Shown one piece after another: positions 44,401 to 59,400 of a stretch of 64,000 nucleotides of DNA. Positions within the stretch are counted from its first letter, which is position 1; each line of letters begins with the position of its first letter. A model generated the notes under the pieces. That model was not told where the DNA came from, did not search any database, and worked only from the letters and a program-made list of their open reading frames with translations. A program made the translations under genes and the position numbers. Source of the stretch: a bacterium (lineage in GTDB: Bacteria > Oederibacteriota > JAAXVQ01 > JAUVAV01). The stretch spans positions 1 through 64,000 of the forward strand of contig JAIORK010000004.1 in assembly GCA_021108215.1 (NCBI GenBank). Direction: 5' to 3'.

Positions 44401-47400
44401 GTTCCGTTCAAAACGTCTCCCAAAGTAAAATCACCTTGTGCAATTAAACGCCGGATGCGTTCCACATCAACCGATTCCGGTAAAACCCACCCTTTGAGCT
44501 CCGGTGTGCTTTCTTTCAAAGAAATCAAGGCATTCATTATCTTAAAATAGCTCCACAGCCCCATCCCCGCAACCATCACGGTCCCCATAACAAACCAGAC
44601 AATCGTGGAGCGGCGGGCGCTAGATTTCCGTTCCGGAAACCAGGCAATTTTACTGCGCACCGAGCGACGGCTTCCTTGCAGATAGTAACCGGACAAAAAA
44701 CTTCGCGCAATTGGCAACAGCGCCAGCATGCCGCTCACATCGTTTTTAAATTCTTCATGCAAACGAACCAGCAGCGCGTAGTGATAATAATCACGCTCCA
44801 TAATCTTCATGGCCTGTTCATTAATCCGGCCATCAGACCAGGCAATCGCAGCAGACCGCGCTTCCGTCCGCATCCGGCGCATGGTCAAAGATGGAATGGC
44901 ATCCAACCACTCACGATAACGACGGCGATCTTTTTTCAAATCAGAAAAAGTCGTGTGATCGGTTTTAGCGCTTTGTCCCCAATAAGAAACCAATGCGCTT
45001 TCCAGCATCACCTTACGGGTTACACGGGCCAGCATCCAATAGCGCATCGCGCCCACTGCCAGATACACACCGGATAATTCAGAAACAATAAACACAATCA
45101 TGGAAAGCGACGGATCACCAAACAACCCTCCCAGCATAAAGGAAAAACCGAGTAATCCAACACTCACCAGACCGGCCACCCCGGCTGCAACATATCCCTT
45201 GCGTGCCGTGAAACTGTGAATTTCTGTTTTGATAACCTCGGTTTCTTCAGCAACCGTCGTCGTTGGCCCGGACAAAAAGTTTTTAAACAACCGCGGCCAT
45301 TGCGGCAGTATGCGCTGCATGCGGAAACGACGCGAGCCGTCACGTTCGCCTTTTTTCACAGACTGGGTTTTTTCACCCTGATCGGTTGGCGAACCGGGTG
45401 CCGGCGGCTCATCCATCCCGGTCTTGGCCAGGCGTCTTACTTTTTTCTCAAACCCGAACATGCTGCGCAGCCAGTAAATCGGATTGAATTCCAGGGTGGC
45501 TTTATCCATCAGATCCGGGCGCCGGGCCTGAACATAACGCACAAAATCCATGAGCGGCAACAGCGTATCGTCCCCAAACATGGCGTTACCGTGTCTGAAT
45601 GTGCCGGTCACTCCGCGTTGATTGGCCGTATTAGAGAGATGCAGCCAATTAATCATATGATTGTTTTCTTCGAAAAATTTCAGGACTTCTTCCAAAACCA
45701 AGCCCCGGATCGTTTTAATTTCTTCCGGCGTTTTAGCATCAGTAAACCGGGTGTAAAGGTCATGCCGTTCCTCGTGAATCCAGTGCCAGGGATCAAACAA
45801 AATAAATATGGGCGGTGCACGACCGGTATCGCGTAAATAAATTTCACGCCAGGTCTTAATAAAATCCATCTGGGCTGCAATGTTGTATGGCATTTCACGC
45901 GTAAAATTGAACCAGTTGTGCGGTTCAATCATCAGCTGTACATTATTTTTTTCCGCCAAACGCAATGTATGCATCACTGCATCATGCATGGTGTCAAAAT
46001 TTTCCATTTGCCTGACATGATCAAAGAACAAATCCAAATCCGAAGAATGTAAAACCAAACGGCCGGGATGGGCATCACTCCAGGGACGCCGGACCAATTG
46101 ATAGACTTTCTTCATGTCAAAGGGGTGCATCTGGGTATGAATGGAGCGCATGGGCAAACGGCCGCGGGCAAATTCATCCAGCGCCTTATCAATCTGAAGC
46201 GTATCCCCGTAAACTTCAACCCGCACAATGCCGAACAAGACGCGGGCAAAATACATATAAGTCCGGAAAAAAGGACGTATTACCGCCGCAACCGCTGCAC
46301 GGACAAACTTGGGCATCCGGCTGACGGGATATAAAATCGTGGTGGAGATGGATCCTTGGGAATAAAGCTTTTTAAACATGCGCACATCTTCATCCGTGAA
46401 TTCGGTCTCCGAGGCCAAATGGGTAATCTGCGGCATTTTAACATCCGAGACCGGCATGGGAATGCGGTTGTCGGACGGGTATTCACCCGGCATGAACAAT
46501 TCCACAGCGCCTTTGACAAAAACCCGCTCCCCTTCAGGCAACTGCACCCGAAAAATACCGGGCTCGACCATATGATCACGTTTCCAGCCCAAAAGCCGAC
46601 ATTCACCCTGATGCTGCCGGGTCTGGATCAGTTGCAGCCAGCTTGCCATGGATTCCGCCTCTAAAACACCGGCAACAAACTCAACAGATTGTCCGGCGAG
46701 TATCAGGCTTCCGATCATCGCGATCGGCGCCAGCAAACGGCCCCGTGCTGCGCCCTCCCAGATGCTGAGCTGGGCATCATCCTCAATACGGATGGTATAC
46801 ATTTTTCTGGTCTCCGGAACCGCAAAGTGAATCAGTGTCCCGGGAATCATCAAGTTTAAATTGACTTTTTTCGCCAGCGGAAGCCGCTTTATCTGTTCCC
46901 ATGCAAGCATCCGCCGCCCATTACGATAATAAGGCGAGCGGCTCTGATTGGCCACCTGTGGTTGGCGCAGCGAGCGGTGCAGGCGTTTTGCGATCAATTG
47001 AACAATGGGACGCATGCCGGGAAGCAGCGCCAACATGCCGGTGAAATCTTTTTTAAATGATTCATGATAATGAATTTGATCAGCCACCCAGGGGCGATCT
47101 TCCTGCAAATACGTCATGGCTTCGGCCTGCACCCTGCCGTCGGACCAGGCAATCGCTTCCTGACGGGAACGCTCTTGGATGGATTTACGGACGTAGCCGG
47201 GAAGTGACTGATACCACTGTTGATAAAGATTTTTTTTCAGCCGAAAATTTTCAAAAGGCAGCGCATCAGGTCCTGCGCGCGATTCATATTCCTGTCCGGC
47301 ATAATAATCCCGCATGGCCAGCCGAACAGCGCGGCTGATCGTAAAATACCGGGTGGCAGCCACGGCAAGATAGCCGCCCGAGACCACGGCGGATATCGCG

Positions 47401-50400
47401 CTGACTGCCAATGCCAGGGAAGGCTCAGTCACATTGATACCCAGCAAAACACCTGCACTAACCAGCACCAACGCGGCCAGCGCGGAAATACCGGCATATA
47501 AATACCCGGAAACCGCCCGGAAAGGATGCTGCTGAGTATCGCCTTGACCGCGATCACCGGGTGTCACTGGCTGCGCGTTTTGAACAAACACTCCCGTAGG
47601 TTGCAGGGTGCTTACACCGGCGGCCTCCAGTTCCTGAGCAAACATTTGTTTCCAGCCGGTAATGGTCTGCTGGATGTTCTCATCCGGGGCCACATCGTGC
47701 AAGTAAACTTCCACGGACGGATAGCCGAATTTCACCTGAACAACATACCGCAGCACCTCAATATCCAGGTCGGAAAGGAGTTTCATATAATTATTTTCAT
47801 TGATGTACGGGATCAGCGTAAAACTGCGATCTTCACCATAAACCGAACTTTGTGCATTTCGATATAAATAACTCCCGCCCATCTGCAAAACCAGGTTGTA
47901 CAAATCCTGATAAGTGGGTATGGCGGATGCATCCTGATGCCCGGCTTTATTGAGAATATGCCGAAGGTCCGATTCTGTCACTTCATAGGCCACAAACCCA
48001 CGGCTGTTACGCATTGTGAGGTCCTGCGAAAGCGCGGCTGCCAGATCAGCCAACGGCGCTTGTGTTGGATCAAGATTTTGCAAGGCTGCCTGCGGATTAT
48101 AGTTTAGGGAAGGACTGGCATCAGGACGACGCAATGTTTCTACGTTGGCAGCTAAAAATTCCAGCAAGGTGGCATAATGCCAACCCCGGAAAAACCCGGT
48201 CATGTTGTCATGGCCCATGTTGCGGGTGATGACCGCCATCTCCGCCATGCTTAGGTCCTGAAACTCATCACCCAGATACAGGCGCAGGTCGCGATTCAGC
48301 GTTTCATTGAGTCGTTCCAGAGTATGGAAGTTGAAATCACCGTCATCCGCCAACTCCCTAATCTCCGGCGGATTGATGCCCAGCAAACGGTTGACAAATG
48401 CTTCGGCTGTATACCAAAGCTGCTGGTAATAAACCTGCCGCATGTCCCAGCGATAATCATAATTTTCACCCGGAGCATAGAGCATGGCATTGTATTGAAA
48501 ACGATTATAAGCTGGTTTGTCATAAATCAGGTTGACCGAACGGTGCGCCATATTGATGCCGACTGCCAGCAGCCAAAATGCACCCATGGTCATGACCCGC
48601 ACACCGAACATAAACCGCATAAACCGGACCGGAAACCAGAAGGGGAAAGTCGCCACCTGGAAGATGCGGATGCCTGTTTTTTGCAGAAAGTTCCCCTCGG
48701 TTTTCCAGAAACGGTATTTACGCAGGACTTTTTTGAAAAACCCCTCACGCTCATCCGAGATTCCAAGCATGCGCTTCAGACGCTTCAGCAACCATTGCCC
48801 AACCGCAAGCAAGGATTCCAGACTGCGCAGAAAAAAGACCATCCCCACCACCAACACGGTTCCAATGGCAACTTCTGTTGCCAAAAAAATGGCCGGCAGC
48901 CGGGTCTCGTATTTCGGCGTATCATAGTCCTCAGCAAAACCCAGTTTTTCCGCCACAGAAGGATTGAACTGATTTTTATTCAGCGGCGCAATTTCACGGT
49001 TGGGCGACCATAACACAGCGCCGTTTTGCATCCTGCCAACCCGCTGCCACCCGGCCATGGTCAAGAGCATGTCATACCGGGTTTCATTGGGATGTGTCAT
49101 GACGATTCCCACCTGGTAGCGCTCCGGTTCCGCCAGAATGCGGCGCAGTAAATAGACCAGATTGTGCCGCTTGCCGATGGCATCCCCCACCAGTTCCGGA
49201 TCGGAAACCTGGAAAAAATCATTCATGGAAGAAATCCGTTTGGCACCGTGAAAACGCGGCTCACGGTTGGGTGTAAGCGTGGTGTATCCGAAATTAATAT
49301 CCGGCGCATAGCCCATGCCGAGATCAAAATAATAATAGTAATACCCGGGCAGCATGGCCACCGGCTCGCCGCCCACATCCGGATAAAGATTGGGTGTGGT
49401 ATTCAGCAAGGAACCGTATAAACCGTGCCAGGGCATGTCCTGCGCGCCGGCCGGGCTGACATTGGGGCTGTATTCGGTTGATCCGGGCTGCCAGGCTACT
49501 TCATTGCTGATGGAAACATCCGGCAGTTGCTCGCCCGGCCCGTCCAGATTCACCTGTTGGTACACATAGCGGCTGGCTTCAAAAGACGGAAACTCAACAT
49601 AACCTCCGGTAATAGTATGCGGATCCGCCGAACTGAGCAGACGGGCATTGACCGTCATCTGTGCGTGCGAATTAAATCCCAAATGACCTTGCGTATCCAC
49701 GCCCAGCTCAATGATGAATTCCCGATTTTCCCGCATCGCATCGGGCAGTAATTCTTCAAGATTAAACAAGTTGAATCCGGGCATCAACACCGGTGTCAGC
49801 TGCACACTCTCCCCGGTTGTGATGTCAATCACATTCACATAACCGTAAGCCAGGCTGGACATACGGTCCACATTGACTTCCAGATATTTAAGTTCGGCGG
49901 GATCAAACACCACCCGCCGGTAAGCGGAACCATAGGACTGCTCAGGATCCACACCCTGAATCCGCAGAAAAACCTGGTCCTCTCCCGGTCTTTGCACCAA
50001 GGCCACATCCACACCGCTGGATGTGCCGTCCTCGTATTCGGAGCGTAATGTCTCAGCAAACTGGTTGTCTGTGTAATACCAGGCATCCGGACTGGTAAGA
50101 TTAATTTCATTCGCCGCCACAGCGCCGGCAGCTTCACCGGTCATCACCTTCAAATTCGAGATGGTCATGGTCTGGCCGCTGTTGGAAATCTGCTGCGGTT
50201 CCCACGGTGTGTTTTCCGGATGGTAGGCGCAAAGCACACCGATCTCCAGCCAAACATTGGCCGTGAACATGCCTTCCAAATCAAACCGGTAAGTCCCGGG
50301 TTCGGTAATCTGGAGCCGCGGACTGATCGCCTGCCCGTCCGCATTGTTCAAAACAATGTATCCGGAGGAAGAAACTTCCTCCACCGTGATCTCCAGCCAT

Positions 50401-53400
50401 TGATTTTCAGGATCAATTTTCAACTGCCTGACCACTGTGCCGGAACTGAGTTCATTGCGGCGCGCTTCCCGTTCCTCCGCACTCATGCCCCAGAGTTCCT
50501 GGGGCGTGACACTGTCCCGCGCCCCGGTAATGGTCATGTTTTTCTGTGGATCAAACACATACTCCGAACCGTTGACCAGCCAGCCCAGCAAAAAATTATT
50601 TTCATCATAGGACCATGCACCCTCACGCAAAATGTCGGTGCCCGGTTCCAGATTTTCCACACCCCGCACCATCTGCATGGATTCAATCACAGTCACCTGG
50701 CCGCTGTTGGACAATTGCTCGGGCGTGGGATCAGGGTGGACATCAGGGTCATACCACTGGCTGTTCACACCGATCTCAATCGGAATCTGCATGCCCACAA
50801 TACGCATATCCAAAGCTTCATGCTGCATCCGGCTTTTTTCAATAAGTTCAATATCAATTGCCGCATGCTGCTGAGCAATATCCGCCAAAATCCGTTCCGT
50901 CATGACTTCGCGCGCCGCTTCATTGTGCGCGATAATTTCCGCATCCACCCGCGTATATTCCTGCTGCGGAACCTGGCCGCCGTACTGCTGAACCAGTTCA
51001 TTGTAGCGGGATTGCGCATAGCCGGGAAAGGTCGCTTCCAAATCCGCCCATTCACCGGCCCAAAGATCCTGATACTCCTGAGACGCAAAATAAGTTTCCA
51101 GTTCATCATGGAGTCGTTGTCCGTCTTCCGCAATAGCGTCATCAATGGCCTGGTGCGCCACAGTGGCATCCACCTCGCCCTCGGGAATCAGATCAATGAT
51201 TTCCTGGGGAATAATCTCATCGAGATTGAGATAATACACACCAGGCTCGGTGATCGGTATCGGCGAGGTATAAATCTGCGTATAGCGTGTTCCATCAAAA
51301 CCATAGTGGATGTTGATGTACATGGCGCTGGTCACTTCCGAAATCTCAAGACGCATCATATTATACCCGGTTCCATTCATACTGGTATAAAACAGGACAT
51401 TGCCGTAACGCTGCTGCTCAGCGGAATCATCTTCAGTCCGCGTCCCGGTCACGGCAATCCGTTGTCCACCCGCATCGTTATCCTCCAGAACCACCTCGGC
51501 GCCATAATTCTGAAATTTGCTTAAAACCAGGTCCGGGCCCAACAGCTCAACCCTATCGGCCTCCCCGCTCAAGGGTTGGATATTGTTAAACCGATATTGG
51601 CTCATATTAGCCAAATATTCACTCTGGCTGATTTCACGGTAATCGTCCCAATTCTCAATCAAATTGCTCAACGGAAACATCTGCGGGTCCCACTGGCCGA
51701 ATACCCGCTCAAAGTCCGCAACCACTTGGGCCACCTGCTCCAGGGTGAAGCGTGATGCCAGTTCAGGTGTCATCATGGTTTCCAGATTATAACGCCGGAT
51801 AATCTGCTGATTGTTCAAACGGTCGATCACCATTTGTGGATTGCGGTCTCCGGCCTCCCAAGCGGCAATCACTGCCAAAACGCCTTCTGTTGGATCTGCA
51901 GACGGCATGAACCGCAAAAGCAGATCCTCCATGGTCGGATCGGTGAAATTCCGTTTATATTCCCAACGCATCATAGGTGTCAATAAATCCATCCAGATCG
52001 AGCCGCCGCCGCCGACCGGTGGGATGCCTTGCTGGTAAAAACCGAGTGCATTGGAAATTTCCAAAGCAGTCTCGATTTGTGCGGATGTCAGACGGTCCTG
52101 ATAGTTGGTTTCATTAATATAATCATCCAGACCCACGGATTCATCCAGATATGGATAATAGACGTCAATAATCAACCGGGTGAGCGTTTGCCGGTTATGA
52201 TAAAGCGTAAAAAACCAGCTCTCAACGCCAAACGCTTCCTGCTGAATAATCCGCTCCAATTCCCGGGGCGTGATCTCGCCGTCAATCCCCTGCTGCACCA
52301 ATGCCCGATTCACTTCAATAGCAATGCCCTCAAAATCCGGTTTGGGATCTTCCCATTGTCCGCTGACCCGGCGGCGGATCAATTCCAGCAGGCGGTCACC
52401 CGGGGTGTAATTGAAAAAGACCCGGCGGACAGTGATGACCATCTCCTCCTCAATCTCCCGTGCCGAATACTGCGCCATATAGGTTTCCGCACTCATGCCG
52501 GGATGGTTCAGGGCGATCACGCGATAAAAATTCTCAACCGCGATATCCACGGACGGATGATTGCAAAATAATTCAATATCATCCACAGTCAAATTAGCTG
52601 TCTCGGAAAAAACATAATCCGCCGGTCCCACCCAGGCATCCCATTCCGCGCCGAAAATATCTTCCCGGTATTCCAATGCCGCCGCATTCCAACCACCCTG
52701 CCAGGCATCGATCCATTGTGCACTATGTTTGAGTGCGCTCCACCGGATCACAACTTCCGATAACGTTTCAATACTGTGATGCGGCAAAAAGGAACCCAGA
52801 TCTCCGCGAATGGGCTGGACCAGCCGGTTGGCCGGAATGTTTTGCCAGTACTGTGAGAGCCAAAATTTTAAATTCTGAACAAACCCGATCCGGGCGCCGG
52901 CCACTTCGTTCTCGCGGTTGTTCTCCAACTCAATCATGGTTAAAAAGGCGGTCAGGGAAATGTTGTGCTCCCGGCAAAATGCCTCGACATCAGCACGGTT
53001 GAATCCGAGATATTTTTGCGCCATCACCGGATCCCGGCCTTCCATAGCCACTTCGGTAATAGTCAATGCGTCCGCCAAAGGCCCCAGCGCCTCGATCTCA
53101 ATGCGCAGATCAACCGCACCTTGCTCAATGCCGCTGATGCCGGCTTGCTGTGCCAGGATATTCAGATCAAGCCGGTTCTCACCGGAATAAAAATAAAATG
53201 GATTTTCCAGGCGGATCTCCGTGCCATTGATGAAAATACGGGCCTTGCCATAAGCCTGCATTTCCGGTATGGTCACATTGATAAAAGGGGTCTCCACCAA
53301 ATTCACCTGAGCTGAAGTCTCCCAGACAAGCTGTTCCTCACGGGTTTCAAATACAGCTTGCGTAACAATGGTTTCATGCGCAGCTTGCGTCTGCGTGGTG

Positions 53401-56400
53401 CGGTCGCCGTTTACCACCGCGATGCTCTCCACTACAATCGAGGCATTTTGATCAGCCTGTGCACGGGTCGCGTCCGTCTCAATGACGCCGATCTCCAGCA
53501 CAAAATGGCGTTCCCCGCGCTGCAGCTCACGCGGCAGATTGCGGGCCAGATCGTAGACCATCTCGCCGGACTGGCTGGTATCGAATTGCAAGCGGTACAT
53601 TTCGCCGGTCTCGGCATCTTTCAACACAGCATACCAAAGCCCGTTGATATCGCTGACCCGGATCACCACTTCCGCATGCTGATCCATATTCACGCTGAAA
53701 GCCCGGGTATTTTCCATGCCTCCAAAATTTTCTTCACCACTGCGTGTGATGCGCAGTCCTAGGTCAACCGGCTGCAGCACAACCCGGTCACCCGGTGTCT
53801 GCCAGCGGCCGGCGAGATTTTCCTCAACAGCAATCCCGGCATCCAACAGGACCCGGGGCGTTCCCTGAACACGCATGTAACCGTTCATGGCCAGCGGCGG
53901 CATGATCGGCACTCCGGGACGCGGCACAGCCTGAATGGCATTGAAATCCGTGCCTTGATAAGATATGGCCACAGTGTTCATGCCCGGACGCATCTGGCCC
54001 TCGGACGTATAAATACCCCATTGTTCTTCACCCACATCATTAAGTGCCCAGATCATACCACCGGCAATATCCGTCTGGTAAATCTCACTATAGACCCGGT
54101 GAATAAAATCCCCCATCCGACTCACATAAGCCGGATCCTCAGCCGCCTGGGTGGCATCCATACCGAATTGTTCCAGCACAATGGGACGCACAACATTGTT
54201 CTCCAGCATGAGTTGCTGGGTCTGAACAATCATGGCCTGGGGAGAATCCAATGTACCGGTTTGATGGAGGGCAAACACATCAACATGCGTCATATCCAGA
54301 GCCGGCAAAGTCTCGGGACGCGAAGTAGCGGCAATAACCAGATGATTGGGATCAATACCTTTTATATATGAAGCAAGTTGGTTATGCCAGGCAGCCGCCT
54401 CTGTCAATGTGGGGTAAATACCCGGATTACCATGACGCAGTACATCTACATCCATCTCATTACTAATGCCCCAGCCAAAAATACGTGTATCATTTCGGAA
54501 ATGTTCGACAATGGTTCCCACATGGGCCTGTGAACTCTCCAAATCCGTATACTGCCGGTCCACCGGGAAAAAGGTAAATTGGACACGCATACCGTGACTG
54601 TCTGCAATACGGATAAATTCCTCCATGCGCTCAAGCATGATTGGATCAACATTGGGACCGCCGAATTCTTCATAATGGATAAAGGTACGCACCACATTGA
54701 TGCCCAGATCCTCTGCCCGGGCAAGCTCCCGGTCAATGAGGTCCGGATCCCAATCGGTCCACATGGCCGCATAGCCGTGCTGTGATGGATAATAATTAAC
54801 CCCCTTCACCTTGACCACCACACCATTGATGGAAATCTGGTCCGGCTCGGACCGGTTGATGACCGCAAAACCTTCCGGAATATCCTGCGAGGTTCCCAAA
54901 AGACCGGGATTCACCGGATGGGTGGTCTCCTCTCCGGGCAAACCGGTTACCTGATTAATGGTGCCGGTAAATTCAGGATTCTGGTCACTGTAGGGGCTCA
55001 GCCGGTAGAGCAAGCTGCGGCTCAGGTCAACCAACGGCTGGAGTGTAATACCAAAAATGAGCTGCGCAAAACGTGTCTGTCCCAGGGGGGCCAGAAGCAT
55101 AAAAAACATGGCCAGGAAAGAGACCCCGGAACGGATGATTCCCCAAATAGCACTGCGCACAAAATCCGTAAACACCCAGAGCGACAATCCGCGTTGCCGC
55201 ATCCGGCGGTGCTCAATACTCACACCAGTCAACCGCCCTTTTCGCGCGGCAGAAACCAAATAAACAGCACCCAGGACAATCATGGCCAAACCACCAAAAA
55301 GCGCCATACTAAAATCCACAATCTCAGCAGCGCCGATACCGATCATGCCCAAAACAAATACAGAAAACATCCCGACAATATCCGAGTAACGTCTCTGCAT
55401 CCGCAATTCACCCTTATCATTTAAAACATCCCGCACAAAATATTTTCCGCCGATCCGCTGAAAGCGTGCCCAGACCTCATTGCTCATGCCCATCCGGTTT
55501 TTCCGGGCGTTTTCACCTCCCGTGATTTCACGGGAAATTTTTTGCGCCAATGCAATATAGGCATCCTGTTTGGAGCGCGGATAAGTTTTACTGCTGCGGA
55601 CGGTCACAATATTTTCACTGGCCTGAATAAAAAGTAAAATCGCTTCCTGATAATTTTGAAATGCCTCCCGCACATCATGGGCTGCCTGCGTATGTGCCGT
55701 GTGGACGGATTTAACGGCACGCGCCCACTTGATATCCGCTCTTCCCGGCAGGGCTACATTTTTTGCCGCTTCCAATGCCGCCAGCGCATCTTCATAAGTC
55801 TGCCGGGCCTCGGCCTGCCGGGCCTGAGTTTTATTAAGGTAGTTTAATGTGCCGGCTACGGAATTGCGGGCAAGAATCCGTACCGCTTTTTCAGGCGGTA
55901 TAAAATCCCGGACCAACTGAAAATTCATTTCTTCCTGAGGGCGCATAAATTTTCTGACAATAGGAATCCGCCGTGCCAGCGCCCAGGGAATATTCAGCAA
56001 GGCTGTAAAATTCAGGATAAAATCCAGGGCACCGCCGCCGCGTATTTCCGCCAGAATTGCGCCAACCTCTGTGGCGGCTTTTTCAGCATGCGCTTTTTCG
56101 TGACGCAAAATGGAATCCAGCTGCCGTCTGGAAAACCAATCATTGGAATCCAACAGGCGCTCGGATATTTTATAATCACCGGACACCGATTCATAGGCTG
56201 CCAAAGGAAACTTCCAGCGCCAGCTGCGCACCGCGTTGCCCATACCGGGGTCATGCTTAACCGGCGTGACACGAATCCCGGTTCTCTCTTCGATATGTTG
56301 AATTTTCTCCTGCATGGTAAGCTGCTTCCACGCTTGATTTGCAAACAACTTCATGAAGCCGGAGCGCAATAAAATATACTTGGAGAATTCCACCAAAAAG

Positions 56401-59400
56401 AAGGCCGATGCCAACGCGGCCGGAAGATAGGAAAGCCACCCGGCATTGCCGGTAAAATGGGCAAGCCCGATACTCAATGCCAAAGCCAGGAAAGGCGTGA
56501 AAAGCCGCGGCGTGACCTTTTGAACCTGCGAGAAAAAAGACAATTCACTGATGCTCAGCGAAGGAGTGTCTGCCTGATCGGTTTGGGAAACCCCGATCTC
56601 AAAATAAAAAGAATGCTCACCGCTGCGCATATTTTCCGGAACATAATCCCTCAGGTTGTACATAAAAATACCGCTGCTGCCGGTATCTGTCTGAATCTGT
56701 TCATGCCAGCCCGGCATCTCATGGGAACGTAAAATAATATACCATCGCCCTTGGACCGCATTTACATTTAAGCGCAGCCATTGCGCCTGGTCCATATTCA
56801 ACCTGATCGGACTTGGTTCACCCTCGAGCACATCCGCATAGAGCATCACGCCGCCAAACGCGGTGCCTTGCGGCAAACTGATCACCGCCTGGTTGCGATG
56901 GTCCAATTCAATCACAGCCTTATCGGCAACAAATTGCGAGAGATCCCCGCCCTGGCTGTCAATCACAGATAAGCTTGGTGCGCTCGCTTCAAGCGTGTGC
57001 ATAACATCCAGGTTGCCTGATGTCAGCGAAAAGCGGTCAAAGGTCATGGCAATGTCTTCATCCGCCGATAGACGGCCTCTCGAAACACCCATCTCAACAG
57101 TAAATGTATGCGATCCCTGACGCAAAGCTTCCGGTACAAAACGCTGCAAATTATAGGTGTAGTCCCCGGGCCGGGTTGTATCCAGCTGAACACGGGTATA
57201 CCACTCAGGATTTTCCGGCGAACGCAGGATGATGTACCAGCGGCCGTTGGTATCGGCGACCCGGATGTTGAGCCACTGCGGATCGCTCATATTCAAGACC
57301 AACGGATCGCGCAACATAATCGCGCCGAACGTTTCCCCTGCCGGGATGCTGAGCGTATGTTGATAATTTTCACCAAAGGTCAACGTTGCCGCCGCTTCTG
57401 TAAATACACTGACACGGGTCTGATTCGGACCTACAAAAATTTGTTGTGCAGCATACCCGCTGCTCTCGCCCAGATCAGACATGCTCAATGTCGCTGTGGG
57501 GAGTGTTGCCACCAAATGCCACTGCGTGCCGTCATACTGTTCCTGAAAAACCGTCGCAGCAGTGCGCGGTGTTCCATCTGCCGTAAGGATTCCATAGTGT
57601 TGGTTATCAATATCATTAAGAGACCAGACCATAAAACCGGCAATATTTTCATCCTGAATGGATTGAATCGCATTTTCAAAAAACACTTCTGCTTGTCCGG
57701 GTTGGGGTTCCTGCGAAAAATCAACTCCCACTTCCTCGAACAGCAGTGGTTTTTCAATATTATTTTCCACCATGACCGCCCGGGCTTGTGCGATCATGCC
57801 GGCCACATTGTCGCCATAGGCCCCCACATGCAGGGTGTAGACATCAATAGACTCCGGATCAAAACGGACCAACCATTCCGGCCGTGAAGTGGCGGCAATG
57901 ACAAGCTGGTTGGGTGCATTTTGTTTGATAAAACGCGCCATGGCATTGTGCCAGGCAATCGCCTCTGCTTCCAGATTCTGTTGCTGTGCCTCGGATTCAA
58001 TATGCAAATCAATTTCATTGGTGATGCCCCATCCCAAAATCCGGGGATCATCACCAAAACGTGAAAGCACCGCGCTGACATGAGCCTGCATCGCAACCCA
58101 ATTGTCCGGACTGTAGTTCCGTTCCAAAGGAAAAAAGGTAAATTGAACTTTGATGCCATAACGATCGGCAATACTTAAAAATTCTTCCATGCGGTCAAGC
58201 ATCACGGGATTGACATTGGCGCCGCCAAATTCTTCATAATGAATGAATGTCCGAATCGTATTAATCCCCAAGTCCGGACAGCGGGCAAGTTCCTCTTCAA
58301 TCAAAACCGGGTCCCATTGTGACCACATGGCGCCCCAGCCATGTTGGGAGGGATAATAATTCGCACCTTTAATTCTGACCGGAAAGCCATTAACCACCAG
58401 CTGGTCCGAATTGGATCTATCGACTTCAACAAAAGACCGACGGGCATCACGCAAGCTCAGATCCATTTCCCGGGCCCAGTCGGAATTAATCCGATAAAGC
58501 GTATTGCGTACTGCGTCTGCCACCGGTGCAGGCAGGCTGCGCAAAACCGTTACAACCATCCGGTTCATCCCTACTGGAAAAATATTAAAGGCTACGCCGA
58601 CCAACAAAACAAATCCCGCCACCGTTGCCATGGCTTGACGCAACCGCTTGGCAACCCAATTGACCGGTGCCGGTTTCACGCCGGGTTGGTTCAGCGAGAC
58701 CTTTAAGAGCCGGTTCCAGAGCATCGTTTCCATCCCGGTCTGCAAATCAACTGCTTCCGGTGACTCAGTCAGTGTCCGGGCAACCCAAACTGCCAGATGA
58801 AGCAATGCCGCCCTGCGTGTTGCAGAAAGCCGGTCCTTATTCACTGTTTGTATCATCTCAGCAGCTGTGACCAGGCCCCGAACAGATTTAGAAAATTGCG
58901 AATACGCCAGATGATTGTTCATAACCGCCAGATTCTGTTTTTCCATGGCCGCATCATAGGCAGCCAGCAATGCCGGGTCTATATCCTGTCCGGTTTTCGC
59001 CGCCAAAGCTTCCGCAGCCGTAAGTGCCAGCATGGCCCGGTCCTTAACCTGCGCTGCGTCCCGTGCTGTACGCTCCGTGGTTTTGAGCTCACCCATCACT
59101 TGCCCGATCATGTCCCGGCTGTTTTCAATGCGGGCAATTGCGGTTTGTAATTCCGTCGCTTCCAGAGCTGCTGTTGAAGATGTTTTTTGACGTAATAAAA
59201 TCCGGTTGGAAATACTTTTCGCAAGCGCCCAGGGAATATTCAGGAGCGTACTTACATTGAGCAAAACATCGGTCAACCCGCCGCCCCATATTTCCGCTAA
59301 AATTGCGCGGGTTTCCCCGGCCTGACGTTGCGCATGTGCCTGTTCGTGGCGCAGAAAAGAATCGAGCTGGCGCTGCACGAACCAGTGGTCCGAATCCAGC

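Noticed and set aside
50220-51524. A 434-codon frame on the plus strand, and dozens of shorter plus-strand frames
   Set aside because: They lie antisense to the giant genes in matching codon phase, have no ribosome sites or recognisable domains, and follow from the codon bias of the real genes.
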